From Rhodeus uyekii (Eukaryota; Chordata; Actinopteri; Cypriniformes; Acheilognathidae), in the NCBI GenBank assembly GCA_037043235.1, contig JAWRVZ010000030.1, forward strand, positions 2,621,501 through 2,685,500: DNA of 64,000 nucleotides, in the 5' to 3' direction. The notes beneath the pieces were generated by a model. It saw nothing but the letters and a program-made list of their open reading frames with translations. It was not told where the DNA came from and did not search any database. The translations under genes were made by a program, and so were the position numbers. The stretch's first letter is position 1. The number at the start of each line of letters is the position of its first letter. Shown piece by piece: positions 1-11,928 of the stretch.

Positions 1-749
1 GGTTATTGAGTCAGGGAAAGAGAAAAGTGTCCACCTCTAGACAACACATCTAAATGCAGATGATGAGCCAATCACGTCAAACACGTAGCCACAGAATCGT
101 TGTGCTGATCAGGATCTATAGACTCTCATGGCTCCCTAATTTACTTCTCACACTCTCTCTGTAGAGCCTTGACATCCAACACCAAGTCTGAGTAAACACA
201 GGCACTGCAACAGTTCCAGCTGACCTCCTCTTTCCAGTTCACATTCAGTGCTGCTCATCCCTCTCCTGAATTTTTATACGACCGTGACAGACAGAGAAGC
301 CAGGAAAATGCCAACCGGGCACCTGGTCCACGTAAGCATGAGCCAAAACATTGGCAGGTGGTCCATCTGCACTTTATAAGGCAAAATACTTTTCGGTTTG
401 TGCACATTGTGCTTTGCACAAATATTACAGTTGGCAAGACGTTTTTAATGATATTATTATTACAGTGGTAAGAGATTGTTGTGACAGCATGGCAGTCAAA
501 CCACATGCACATTTGACCAAACTAATGACACAACTATTGACCAAAAGAGTTTGCAATGCATTTTGATAGTCATCACTTGAACTCTATATGGTGATATTAA
601 ACAATGACTACCAATGTTTCATTACCAAAAAAGGAGAAAAAACCCTCCTCTTTTCATAATGAAGTTTAATGTACTAAATGCATCAAAATACAATAATGTA
701 AATAATCAAACTATCTTCTATATAATAAAAAGTCAAAAACACACTTTAC
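1..749. other. Presumed first intron of the left-edge gene; nothing recognised
   Basis: AT-rich DNA with only short chance reading frames. No exon with both splice sites, no repeat family and no RNA gene was recognised. It would be intron 1 of the minus-strand gene whose first exon is at about 750-880. Confidence 0.4.
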
Positions 750-880
750 CTAGGCTGAATCTTCTTCACAAGCTATTCCAGAAGTTGCTGCAGCTCAGCG
801 TCTCGCGCCTGGTGTATTTTCCTTGAAACTCAAACAAGTGTGAGTAGTTGAGGCCGTTTGGCAGCTGTTGTCTCAGACTG
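750..880 (-). other. Putative non-coding first exon of an off-window minus-strand gene (crispld2 candidate)
   Basis: On the minus strand a TATA box is followed about 25-30 bases later by a stretch of roughly 130 bases ending in a strong splice donor (CCTAG|GTAAAG, GT at 748-749). The exon contains no ATG, so it would be 5' UTR, with the coding part beyond the left edge. In human, CRISPLD2 lies immediately downstream of USP10 on the same strand; the same arrangement here would make this crispld2. That name rests only on remembered gene order, because no coding sequence is visible. The exon boundaries are inferred from the TATA box and donor alone. Confidence 0.4.
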
Positions 881-903
881 ACTCTGTGGAAGCAGTTCAG
901 TGC

Positions 904-911
904 CTTTTATA
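904..911 (-). promoter_or_regulatory. TATA box
   Basis: TATAAAAG read on the minus strand, in the context CTATAAAAGG. It sits at the right distance to start transcription near 875-880, just before the putative first exon and its donor at 748-749. Confidence 0.5.
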
Positions 912-1204
912 GAGAAGAAGAGGAGGAGGGGGAGGCTGAAGAAGGCTGTGTTCTTGGCGAAACTCTGTTGCTCTGACGAATGATGTTGAGATGAAAACGC
1001 AAAGAACGTAAATCATTTCAAAACCACCTCCAGAAGATTACTCAACACCGTGCGACAGCAGAATGTTTTTCGTTGAGTTATTGTTTTGTAACTTGTCATT
1101 GGGTCTGTCAATACATTAATGGTTATATTAATGCTTTTAACCTGCTGTTAATTTTTAATTTAAAGATTAATTTAAAGAACACATAAATACACATATATAT
1201 ATGC

Positions 1205-1224
1205 ACATATATACACATACATAT

Positions 1225-1262
<38 letters not shown>
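1205..1262. repeat. CA/TA microsatellite
   Basis: Alternating CA then TA dinucleotides running into an AT-rich stretch. Simple repeat with no coding content. Confidence 0.85.
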
Positions 1263-1289
1263 AGATAAGGTGTGAAATTCAAGCTCTAT

Positions 1290-1775
1290 ATAAATATATA
1301 TTTAATACTAATCAAAAGTGACAATAAAGGCATTTTTAATATAAAGAATACTATTTTAAATAAATGCTGTTGTTTTTAACTTTCCATTTATCACAGAACC
1401 CTGATAAATATATATATATATATATTGCAACATATATTTGTGTAAATATTTATATTTATATTGTGTATATATTAATATATTTGTGTATATATTTGTAATA
1501 TATTTATATATTTGTGGAAATTGATTTATATATATATGTATATATTACAATTTCCACAAATATATTAAGCAGTGCCACTGTTTTGTACATTGATAATAAT
1601 AATAAACGTTTCTCGAGCATATTAGCATATTAGACTGATTTTCAAAAAGAAAATGTTTTAAATTGTAATCATAATATTTAATAATTTCACTGTTTTACAG
1701 TATACTATTTCATGATATATTGCTGTTCTGCTGTATTTTTGATCAAATAAAAGCAGCATTGATGAGAATCAGAGA
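1290..1775. repeat. Cyprinid dispersed repeat, copy A
   Basis: Shares a series of short blocks, in the same order, with the repeat at 10,030-10,440: a 'caaaagtgacagtaaag' type block, 'aaataaatgctgttgttttt', a 'ctttccat..atcaaagaatcctga' block and 'gtatttttgatcaaataaa'. TA microsatellites have expanded inside it. It resembles a high-copy interspersed family familiar from cyprinid genomes; the family name was not assigned. Confidence 0.6.
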
Positions 1776-2216
1776 CTTATTTATATATATATATAAATAA
1801 TATATATATATACATATACAAATATATATATATGCCAACTCCAATAGCATATACGTATACATTTTGGTAAAAACTAAATTCCTCTTTTGAGAACAGAAAA
1901 AAACAATTATGGACAGAAATAGGTATCAAAGATGTTTTACCAATTTGTAGAAGTAAAACAACTACACAGTTTGTTTGAATGTGATATTGCAAATATCAGT
2001 TTTTAAATTGCAACATATAAAAAGAGCAAAACAAACACAAAGTTGTCATGAAACTCTAGATGGCGCAGGCTGATAGATCGTTAACTCAATCTGCTTGCAA
2101 TCAAGGCACAGCTGAGTGGTTCCTACTGTATCAGTAGCCAATGAGCTGCTGCTCAACCTTCAGATACTGCAGTGTGCTTTCAGAAACCCTCCACCCTCCC
2201 CAGCTCCACCTGTATA
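1776..2216. other. Intergenic, AT-rich, nothing recognised
   Basis: TA-rich start (1,778-1,835) followed by unique-looking sequence. Minus-strand reading frames here are low-complexity isoleucine/tyrosine translations of TA repeats and are not credible genes. Confidence 0.5.
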
Positions 2217-2467
2217 CAGTGATCCCTCATTTATCGCGGTTAATGTGGACTGAAACCCCTAGGAATTTAGGTACCAGAATGTTTAAAATATTTATATTTA
2301 TACTTTATATATATTTTAATTAAATCTATTTAATTATAAAACCTTAATATTACACATTTACTCTCTCTCATACGATATGTATTATGGTGTTCTACACTCA
2401 TCAATGACAGTAGTATCTTGAGACTCCAATAATGACGACGATGACAGACCTGTGCGGTTCATGAATG

Positions 2468-2499
<32 letters not shown>

Positions 2500-2868
2500 G
2501 TGTTACTGCACTGGTATACTGAGGCCTTTAAATCAGTTCGGAAAGCGTCTCATCGTCAGATATCGACGCTTGATCATCAACATTTGCTTCTGAGAGAGGC
2601 GAAGAGGCTCCCACTCCACTCGTGATCTCATCTTTTCGATTTGTCTGAATGCCCGTGGGTGTGTACAAAGCCTCTGAGAGAGTTTTGTCTCTTTGTCTGG
2701 CATCCTGGGAAACAGTTTCTCTCGCATCATAATGAAGCAAAGCTGCTTTCCGCAATACGGCTGCCGATATGGAGATATTTTAGAATTTTTATTTTTCTAT
2801 GAATTTTTTTTTTCCGATGAAATGCACTGAGGCCACGAAACTTGAACCGCGAAGTGGCGTAGGATTAA
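2217..2868. mobile_element. Degenerate Tigger/pogo-type DNA transposon remnant
   Basis: The left end reads CAGTGATCCCTCATTTATCG after a TA. Near 2,843-2,868 the reverse-oriented counterpart (GAACCGCGAAGTGGCG then AGGATTA) is recognisable but decayed. CAG...CTG-type ends next to TA are typical of the TcMar-Tigger group. A minus-strand open stretch at 2,528-2,755 with an acidic end could be a transposase tail, but this is not shown. The right end is uncertain. Confidence 0.55.
2468..2500. repeat. GAT trinucleotide microsatellite
   Basis: Eleven or so uninterrupted GAT/ATG units inside the Tigger-type remnant. Confidence 0.9.
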
Positions 2869-2869
2869 T

Positions 2870-4560
2870 TTAGATCCATGTTTCATGGAAGTTTCATTCC
2901 ATTCATTCATGGTTGATTCATGTACAATATATTGTGCAACTGCAGCGTGTCTTACTTGCTCACAGCAGCGCGTCAAGTGTGTTTTGGCAGTAGAAAGTCC
3001 CATAGCAAGTCTCTGCAGCAGCAGCAGGAGCATAGCAGAACTGTTCTGCCAAGACCAAACACATCAACATTGTCATATCCATTACCATGCCAAACACTCA
3101 TAAAAATTACATCTGGGTAAATAATTGAGCCATTGAATGCTTGAACCATCACGGACTAATAAATTGTATAAGTGTGTATTAGATGAAAACAAAACTGTGC
3201 TCTTGCTCTTATTGGGTCTTTAGAATAAAATGTAGCATTTTATATTTATTTTTATTTTATTATATATTTTTTTATAAGTTATACAACTTATTTTCCATAA
3301 GAAAGAGTTCCGTGTGAGGCAACAGTTCACTATGTTCCACTTTGCTTCACTCTGCAGTTACATGTTACAGATCTGTGCGTATATTTATAGCTCATTCAGC
3401 AAGAATCCCCTGAAGCAACAAACGTACATGATTGGCTTTTTTTCTTTATTTTTTTACATCATCTATATGCTTGTCATTACTTGTAATGTCTCGTTTGACG
3501 TGAACGTGTAAATAAAGGATATGCTTTTGTCTCAGTCTGAAGTGGCCAAAAAAATTGATTTGGCTATGAGCAAAGAAACCTGGTGTCAGATGGATTTGCT
3601 TGATGTTTGCGCACCACCAAATATTTCACATCTTCGAATCAGGCGATATAGGGTTTAGATATTTGGCACAAGGGTGTGCAACTTTGGATCATATAAACCA
3701 AAATAGGATTAGTAACAGGCTGACAACTTCTAAATCCAAAGTGGTTTGAAGACATCTCAACCCTATAAAGCATATTTTTAAGGCCTCTACATTAACATTT
3801 ACATCTACATTTGTTCAACATGAACAAAACTTTGCTGAGAAATTTGTTGTACACAATTTAATACATGGCTTATGTTGTTTGATTGATAGTTTATACTTTT
3901 TAGCAAGTAAAAGGCCTTTTAAGTATCATTCTAAAATGTCAATATCATCAGTTCTTGGTACACGTCTTTATGCTAAATCTTTACTTATTCTTTATAAAGA
4001 AAACATAAGAATAACTTTTATATGGTTACACTGTACAAAAAAACTCAATTTTTCAGCTTTAAAGAAAATTTCTACAGGATTTAATAGTATCATGTAGTTT
4101 AAGTTTAAATGACTTAAACAGTCAAGTTGATCGTACTGATCGTAAGACTGATGAACACCTACTGCACTGAAGCAACTTAAAATGCGAGTATCAAATGATC
4201 CATCAGGCTTTTGAGGAATGTTTAATTGATCATTATTGTATTGCAATGTATGTTTTAAAACTACAGAGCTTTGTTCGCAAAACTAACCTTTTAAATATCA
4301 CCTTACTTGATACAGAGTGACAACTGATATTTATATGTATTTTTATGCAAGTAGTCTGATATTTTTTATGAAGACTGATTTACATTACAAGCTTACTTTT
4401 TTGACATAAAAATATCAGTAACTGCAACAAAATGCATACTTAGAAGAATAAGTTCATTCCTCCATGAATAAGAACTATCTATTCTAATTTCAACATACCT
4501 TACGACCTATAAAAGAAAAAGAAAAATTTCCCCCTAAATGTTCAATTTATATTTATATAT
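2870..4560. other. Intergenic, nothing recognised
   Basis: AT-rich sequence without a reading frame above about 85 codons. No family signature, splice-bounded exon or RNA gene was recognised, and composition does not differ from the neighbouring intergenic DNA. Confidence 0.5.
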
Positions 4561-4561
4561 A

Positions 4562-5710
4562 CAGTGGAGTTCGGTTATGTCGACGGCCTCGGGGGTTGCA
4601 AAAAAGCATCGAGAACCGTTTTGCGAGATAACCCATGTATCACATATTATACATATTAAAATATATTTTCCCAAATATAACCCACAGACGCAGATAACCC
4701 GCACACTCATATAGCCCGCGGGTTTTGGGTAAAAAATTGTTGGCATAACCCGCACCCATAGATTGATGAACTTTGTGTAAGTTCACATTTCGAATTTCAA
4801 ATGTTGCTTGCATGACTTTAATTATCCATAACTGTTCAGACTCGGTACACAGTGTTTGTGCGCAAAATTCACACAATGAAAAAAACAAACACAAGTCAGA
4901 ATCAGAACAAAAAGAAAAAGCAGTGTCTCCCTCTCTCCTCTCTGCGCTGTGCAGCGGCTCGTCCCTTTAAGAAAAGCATGTCGGATGAGATGAGAAGAGC
5001 CCGCCCTCATGGCAGCACAGCCAATCACGTCTTCTTGCATGATTGACAGGTCAGACATCCTATCAGTGCAGCTGTCAGAGTGACAGTGCAAGCGCCAGAG
5101 ACAACAACCCTTGCAGGAACAAAAAAGGAATATTTATTTACGTACATGATGTGAGTTATTAAATGAGAATGTACATGCTTGAGTTTTTGGTGTCTTTTTA
5201 CACAACAGTGTTGCCATGATTTGTTTGATAAAGCGATCGGCATTCATCTAAAAAATTTTTACATATACACTGGACAGTGTATGTTTGCTAACAAAAAAAG
5301 GCATATGTAAAACCACCACAATAGAAACCACCTTCGACTCTTGATACAAACCTTTAATCATATTCTCCAACAATGCAAACACAAAGATTGCTCACAAAAT
5401 CACAAAAAACGCGCAGGATGCTACAGCAACGACAGGGAGTGAACCGTAAGCAGACCGCGATCCACGCGCAAGGCAAACTCAGCGCATGCGCAGTGAACTA
5501 GGTGCGCAAATTAGTCACGAAATTACCATGTGAAGTGGAGAATTTGTCGCTTTTTTGTGCTTGAGATAATACATTTCAGCAACATAACAGAATAGACATT
5601 AAAGAATAGAAAATACTGAGACAAATAGGGAGTTTGGCGGTTCCACTTCAAAAACGTCGTCATAATAGTATTGGCGAGTTAACCGTGAGTCGAGATAAGT
5701 GAACTCCACA
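4562..5710. mobile_element. Tigger/pogo-type element, family with CAGTGGAGTTCGG ends, copy 1
   Basis: The left end CAGTGGAGTTCGGTTATGTC follows a TA dinucleotide; the right end reads GTCGAGATAAGTGAACTCCAC, an imperfect inverted repeat of it. The interior matches copy 2 (6,984-8,202) over long blocks, for example both carry 'acaagtcagaatcagaac' and a 'gacaggtcagaca' segment. No transposase frame remains in this copy. The family assignment comes from the CENP-B-like domain fossil in copy 2. Confidence 0.75.
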
Positions 5711-6983
5711 ACAAGGTTAAGATGTCCTTTCCATGTAGTTGCTATTTAATAAATATACAGTATGTATCGATAAATTGGGTTACTGAAAATTTGCCATTTT
5801 ATTGACCGACATAGTGGCCCAGCAAAAGCTTCTCATATGTCAGTACAGCACAATCAATAACAGCATTTGGTCCATCAATGTCTTGTTAATATGAAATGTT
5901 AGGTCAGGCTCTAGTGATTGATACAGTAATGCTGACCTAGCAGCCACATTCTACCTTTTTCCAAACCAGAATCATTCTCTACTTTTCAAATCCCTTTTAC
6001 TTTTATGAGAAAACTGAGCTGTGACACTCTAAAGTCCAAGCACAACAATCCCAGAGCTCAGTGGTGAGAGAGGAAGCCATAATCTCAGGTTTATATAGCC
6101 GAGTTTGAGGCTCAGCCACTGACCTATTAAACATGATGTTTTTTAATGAGGGGGGAAATACGGGGACCAGCGCATCCCTTTCTGCGTCACCAGAGAAACC
6201 TTCAGTAAAAGTCGACCGTTCAAACACATCGACTGTTCTTTTGTGGATCTCAAACGGCAAAGGGTGTCCTTGGTGGTTTCTTTTCATTGTGTTTGTACTG
6301 GCTCCTTCGGATCAAGCTGTGATTCATGGACAGCCACAGATGGCAACATCACAATTGTGCATATAAAGATGTTTTATGGGCTTTCAGTAGAATAAAAACA
6401 ATAACTGCATATGATTGGTTTCAATTACGTTTACGTTTTATTCAGCAGTTTATATGTACAGGCAGGATTTCAACAACTTTCCTGATGAACACTGTGGAGA
6501 ATTATCGTACGTTTACGTTTATCTTTTGCATTTTTCGCGCACAGACAACAAAGCGGTCAAAACGTTCATGTGGGTCCACGAAAACCATTGAAAACGCTGT
6601 ATTCGGCTGCCAGGCCAGTAGTTGGCGATGTCACTTTGTAAAGAAACACTACGTGCCATTTCACTCAATTCACAAATGTGTTTTTGAAGTTTACACAGAG
6701 ATCATTTAAAAAAAAAAAATCTAAAGATTAATGAAGTAAATGAATACTGAATAAAAAAACTACAGTATTAGTATGTCAGTTTAATATTTTATATGTACTT
6801 CTGTGTAAGTGTATTTTAAAACTTAAAAATAAAACTTACTTTATTTTATTGTGAAATTTTTAAAAAGTGTACTTATGTTTAACAGTCACTAAAGCATTAA
6901 GGACACTTAGTATAATATAATATTAGTTAATGAATATATTATCTATAAGTACTTAAAGACGAATATATATTTATATACATATA
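5711..6983. other. Intergenic with a fragment of a GTTTACAC-type repeat
   Basis: Mostly unassigned. Around 6,505-6,600 the sequence 'cgtttacgtttatcttttgc...cgcacagaca...gtcaaaacgttc' resembles the left part of the repeat at 57,974-58,383 and is probably an old partial copy. Two overlapping 95-125 codon frames on opposite strands (about 6,003-6,709) lack any recognisable domain. Confidence 0.45.
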
Positions 6984-8202
6984 CAGTGGAGTTCGGTTAT
7001 GTCGACGGCGTTGGGTAACCGTTTCGCGAGATAACCCATACATCATATATTACATATAGTAACATACAAGCCATATACTATATTACCGATTTCCCCACAT
7101 ATAACCCTCAGATGCAGATAATCCGTACACAGTGCTTGTGCACGAAACTCACACAATAAGAAAACAAACACAAGTCAGAATCAGAACAAAAAGAAAAAGC
7201 AGTGTCTCCCTCTCTCCTCTCTGCGCTGCTCTCGTCCCTTTAAGAGAAGAGCCCGCCCTCATTGCAGCACAGTCAATCACGTTTTCTTGCATGATTGACA
7301 GGTCAGACAGCCTATCAGCGCAGCTGTCAGAGTGACCGTGGAAGCGCAGCCAGCTGTCAGAGCCCAAAGATAACAACCCTCAAGAAAGAAAAATGAAAAT
7401 GTATTGATGTACATGATGAAAAAAATGAGAACAATGAGGTTAAATGAGAATGTAGATGCTCGTGTTGTTGGTGTTTTATTACACAACAGTGTTGCTGCGA
7501 TTTGTTTGAAGAAGCGATCGGCTGAAATGTTCCGAATCTCATAGGTATCCAAAACTGTGCGCATTTGTGTCTTAAGCCACGAATCCACTTGCTCCTGTTA
7601 AACCGCAGCGCTCTCTCCACAAATCACTTTAAAATACAATGTTGTGCCTCTTTTTGAAACGATTCAGCCACCCTGGATTTGCTTTAAAGTCATGATGTCC
7701 AAGCTTTGCAGCAAGAATGTCCGCCTTGTCCATCAGCAAGGGTCCATTGACGGGAAGGTTTGTTGCTTATGTATTTGTGAACCACTGAAACACTGCATCG
7801 TCGACATCTTTGTGCTCAGCCAGTCTACGTTTTTGTCTTTCTGGATCAAAGACAGACTTCTCGTATTTGTTTTATCACGTTGGCCTTCTTTTTCCATCCT
7901 GAAATGGTGTTTTCTGGAATGCCATGCTGACGACTACGTTCTGCCGGATTTGTTCCTTTTTCTAGCTGCAGTACGATTTCATACTTTTTCTCTATAGATT
8001 GATTTCACGAAATAGTAATGTGAAGTGGATAATTTGTCTCTCATTTTATGCTCGAGATACTAGATTTCGGCGACATTAAGGAATCGACATAACCCACAAG
8101 AAAATACTGAGACAAATAGGGAGTTTGGCAGTTCCACTTCAAAATCGTCGACATAATAGTATTGGCGAGTTAACCATGACTCGAGATAAGTGAACTCCAC
8201 TG
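6984..8202 (-). mobile_element. Tigger/pogo-type element, CAGTGGAGTTCGG family, copy 2
   Basis: Terminal inverted repeats CAGTGGAGTTCGG and GTGAACTCCACTG are flanked by TA on both sides (6,982-6,983 and 8,203-8,204), the target duplication of Tc1/mariner-superfamily elements. At about 1.2 kb it is much shorter than an autonomous Tigger. The minus strand at about 7,980-7,640 still encodes parts of a transposase DNA-binding region. A Tc1-type element lies only a few bases beyond the right end. Confidence 0.8.
7640..7980 (-). pseudogene. Fossil CENP-B/pogo-type DNA-binding domain of Tigger transposase
   Basis: Read on the minus strand, one stretch gives EIVLQLEKGTNPAERSRQHG followed by IPENTISGWKKK, the layout of the pipsqueak/CENP-B N-terminal helix-turn-helix of pogo-like transposases. 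After a stop it continues with DAVFQWFTNT, stop, then NGPLLMDKADILAAKLGHH and FKANPGWLNRF, the second CENP-B-type helix-turn-helix (compare the usual GPLI..KA...A..LG..DFKAS.GWL.RF pattern). In-frame stops and loss of the DDE catalytic part make it inactive. Confidence 0.75.
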
Positions 8203-8208
8203 TATATA

Positions 8209-9170
8209 CCTAAAGGATTATTAGGAACACCATACTAATACAGCGTTTGACCCCCTTTCGCCTTCAGAACTGCCTTAATTCTAAGTGGCATTGATTCAAC
8301 AAGGTCCTGAAAGCATTCTTTAGAAATGTTGGCCATATTGATAGGAGCATCTTGCAGTTGATGAAGATTTGTGGGATGCACATCCAGGGCACGAAGCTCC
8401 CGTTCCACCACATCCCAAAGATGCTCTATTGGGTTGAGATCTGGTGACTGTGGGGCCATTTTAGTGCAGTGAACTCATTGTCATGTTCAAGAAACCAGTA
8501 ATGATTCAAACCAGAAATGATTTGAGCTTTGTGACATGCTGCATTATCCTCCTGGAAGCAGCATCAGAGGATGGGTACATGGTGGTCATGAAGGGATGGA
8601 CATGGTCAGAAACAATGCTCAGGTAGGCCGTGGCATTTAAACGATGCCCAATTGGCACTAAGGGGCCTAAAGTGTGCCAAGAAAACATTACACCACCACC
8701 ACCAGCCTGCACAGTGGTAAAAAGGCATCATGGATCCATGTTCTCGTTCTGTTTACGCCAAATTCTGACTCTACCATCTGAATGGCAAAGTTGCTCTTCT
8801 ATCAGCTTGAATCAGTTGGCCCATGACCTCTGACCTCTAGCATCAACAAGGCATTTTCTCCCACAGGACTGCATGTTTTTCCCTTTTCACACCATTCTTT
8901 GTAAACCCTAGAAATGGTTGTACATGAAAATCCCAGTAACTGAGCAGATTGTGAAATACTCAGACTGGCCCGTCTGGCACCAACAACCATGCCACGCTCA
9001 AAATTGCTTAAATCACCTTTCTTTCCCATTCTGACATTCAGTTTGGAGTTCAGGAGATTGTCTTGACCAGGACCAACCCCTAAATGCATTGAAGCAACTG
9101 CCATGTGATTGGTTGATTAGATAACTGCATTAATGAGAAACTGAACAGATGTTCCTAATAATCCTTTAGG
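8209..9170 (-). mobile_element. Tc1-type (Tc1/mariner) transposon, inactive
   Basis: Perfect 20-bp inverted ends, CCTAAAGGATTATTAGGAAC at 8,209-8,228 and its complement at 9,151-9,170, with TA-rich flanks. The 962-bp element encodes, on the minus strand, three blocks of one transposase in different frames. It inserted in TA-rich DNA immediately next to Tigger copy 2. Confidence 0.85.
8235..9104 (-). pseudogene. Tc1-type transposase pseudogene
   Basis: The N-terminal block (9,029-8,802) starts MGKKGDLSNFERGMVVGARR and continues with a helix-turn-helix (SISQSAQLLGFS..TISRVYKEW). The middle block (8,712-8,506) has MQAGGGGVMFSWHTLGPLVP, resembling the region around the second catalytic Asp. The C-terminal block (8,459-8,235) has MAPQSPDLNPIEHLWD, the hallmark before the third acidic residue of the DDE fold. 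The blocks are in separate frames with stops between them, so no functional enzyme can be made. Confidence 0.85.
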
Positions 9171-9172
9171 TG

Positions 9173-9173
9173 A

Positions 9174-9266
<93 letters not shown>
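9173..9266. repeat. TA microsatellite
   Basis: About 45 TA units directly abutting the right end of the Tc1-type element. Confidence 0.95.
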
Positions 9267-10029
9267 GTCTTCAAGTGCAAATGCAATATTAGGCACACTT
9301 CATTTTCACAAAGCATATTTCAGCAGACAATATGTTAGTGGTCAATTCTGAGCAAATTTCCACTATAGTGTATTTATTATTCTTATGTAACCACTAGATG
9401 GAGCTGACCTTGATTTCCACATGACACTTGTTTACTGCAGGTCATGGAAAGTAAAAACACTTCCTTTGAATGTCCCATGTTGATTCATCTGAATACTGTA
9501 ATCATCTGCATCTGCACACAAACACTAAACAGAAAAACTGGATTACACAAATAATCCTCATTCAGTCAGTTGAATGTAATTGCAGTGTTTCCTAACCTCA
9601 GCCTCATGCTGCAGATCCTCTGTCCTACAATGTTTAGTGATTTAGTTGTGCTGTTTGGAAGCGCAAGTAGGGAAACAGAAAGAAAACCTGATGTGATGAA
9701 GACAGAGATAACAAGACTAGGTCTCTATGAGGTCAGTGAATATAGCTAAATAAAAGGAAGAACTACTACAGATGCATTGCACTAGCGGATCAAAACCTTT
9801 TTGACATTGTATGGATAAAAAAACGAAATCAATGGGATACTAAACTGTTTTATAATCAACATTCTTCAAAATATATTTTATGTTCAGGATAAGAAAAGCA
9901 TTCAAGTTTGGAACGACATTAGGGTGAGTAGATTTTTATTTTTGGGTGAACTGTGTCTTCAAAAGCTTTTTTTCTTTCTTTCCTTTTTTTACCTTTGATG
10001 GTTTAATTAAATTTGTTTGTGGAAACCAT
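9267..10029. other. Intergenic; repeat scrap near 9,930-9,956
   Basis: Mostly unassigned. A short block near 9,930-9,956 (tttttatttttgggtgaac) matches the inner end of the TTAA-flanked MITE seen intact at 56,486-56,619 and is probably a fragment of that family. Confidence 0.45.
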
Positions 10030-10440
10030 TATACACTATCATTCAAAAGTTTGGGGCAAGTAACACGTATATATAAAATTAAAATACTTTTATTCAGCAA
10101 GGAGGCATTAAATTACTCAAAAGCGACAGTAAAATAATTTCATTTAAAATAAATGCTGTTGTTTTTTTTTACTTTCCATCAAAGAATCCAGACAAAAACT
10201 ATTAAATATAAAGCAGATTTGACAACAATCAGAACCATTATTAATAATTTATCATAAATTAGCTCACAATCCGTATTTAACAATGATTTGTGAAGGATCG
10301 CGTGACACTGAAGACTGGAGTAATGATGATGAAAATACAGCTTTGATCACAGGGAGATTAAAACTGATATTTTAAATGGTAATTTTTCACAGTATTACAG
10401 TTTTTACTATATTTGTGATCAATAAATTGATGAGCATAAG
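10030..10440. repeat. Cyprinid dispersed repeat, copy B
   Basis: Starts with 'actatcattcaaaagtttgg', then 'tacttttattcagcaagg', an 'aaataaatgctgttg' block, 'cgtgacactgaagactggag' and 'tttgtgatcaataaa'. The same blocks, in order, occur at 1,290-1,775 and partly at 11,300-11,400. Likely a non-autonomous DNA transposon family abundant in cyprinids; the name was not assigned. Confidence 0.65.
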
Positions 10441-11927
10441 AGAAAAATTTTTTATGTACCTTTATTCTTAAATAACCTTTAATAGGTACTGTATGTGTGT
10501 TTATAATACACACCAAGTTAAAAACATTAATTTTTATGAATGAAATTCTTATAGGTTTAGAAAGACACGAGGGCGCATTAAAATGAAAATCCTGTCATCA
10601 TTTAAGTAAATTGTTCCTAATCAAGAGATTCCTTTTATGAACACCTACCAAAAAAACCCAAAAAAAGTCATTTTTTCTTTGGCATTTCTCATAGCTCAGC
10701 AATAACGTGACCATGAAGAAATAAGAACCCACTTAAAATGGTGTTTCCAGTGAAACAGTACATTAAAATACATAATGTTCATTTCAAATCGGCGTCCTAA
10801 CGCCTACTACCGGAGCGCTGTGCCAGGATCCACACTGTAACACAGCCATTAGAAACAATTTGTCTGTTTTGAATATGCTGTTCTCCTTGGGCTGAGGCAC
10901 ATGTTTAAGATTCCTGCGCACTCCAGACTCAATGCCTGCAGTTTGTTTGAGTGAGCTAGATTCAGTGCCAACCCTGGCTGGGGAAAGAGGGAACTGCTCC
11001 ATGTCGAATGCTAATTATGGGATGGTCAGCAGCACCAAGACAATTTATTGATGTAAGAACATGTAAAAGATCTTTCCTCTTTACTAAACAGAATTCCTTT
11101 AAGGTCTGTTCAAGAAGCCAAGGCAATCATGAAGTAATATGACAGTATAAGAGCCTACAATCAGAGCCCAACGTACAGCTGCGATGGTGGGGTTTCAAGT
11201 TGCAAATCAGCCACAGCTTTAAAGACCCCACTGAAACTAAAGCAGTAACCATTCAGCAAAGTTAGAAAAGATTTCTTTCAAAACCGATTCGTTAACATTT
11301 CCCTCTACTCAAAGAATCCTGAATGTCCTCAAATAGAAATTATATTTCAGCAATTACAGTTTTTACTGTATTTTTGACCAATCAATGGTAAAGTCTTTCA
11401 AAACACCGAAAACTTTCTTACCAACTCCCAAAAGTGTATTTGCATATTTGATGAAATATTTACATAAAATGTATAATATATAAGCAGCTATTTTTAAGAT
11501 GTTTTGTATGAAAGCTTGAGAAGTTCATTGCGACTTTCTCTTGTAATTGGATTTTTTCCTCAGATTTTGAGTTTGTCTTTCAATTTTGACTCTATAGCCG
11601 GTTTCACAAACAAGACTTAAGCCTAGTCCAAGACTAAAATGCATATTTAAACAGCTGTAATAAAGTAACTTGCACTGAGATATCTTAAAATAAGTCATTG
11701 CATTGTTGTGTCTCAAGATGCACTCCAGTAATGTTGGGGGTGGGGCTTTTTTTGTGAGTATTATATATAATCTAGACTTAAGTTTGTCTCGCAATTATAC
11801 CTTTAATTCTAAATACTAACCTTTTAAATCTTTAAAATGTATTATTCTGTGGCGGAAACCACAGTTTCCATAGTTGTGTATGGGCCATCTATAAAATAAT
11901 TGCCACTTCATTCTTAATACAATGATA
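10441..11927. other. Intergenic, with a short dispersed-repeat fragment
   Basis: About 11,300-11,400 carries the 'caaagaatcctga' and 'gtttttactgtatttttgac' blocks of the repeat at 10,030. The rest is unassigned; small minus-strand frames (10,784-11,002; 11,525-11,794) have no recognisable domain or supporting splice sites. Confidence 0.45.
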
Positions 11928-11928
11928 T

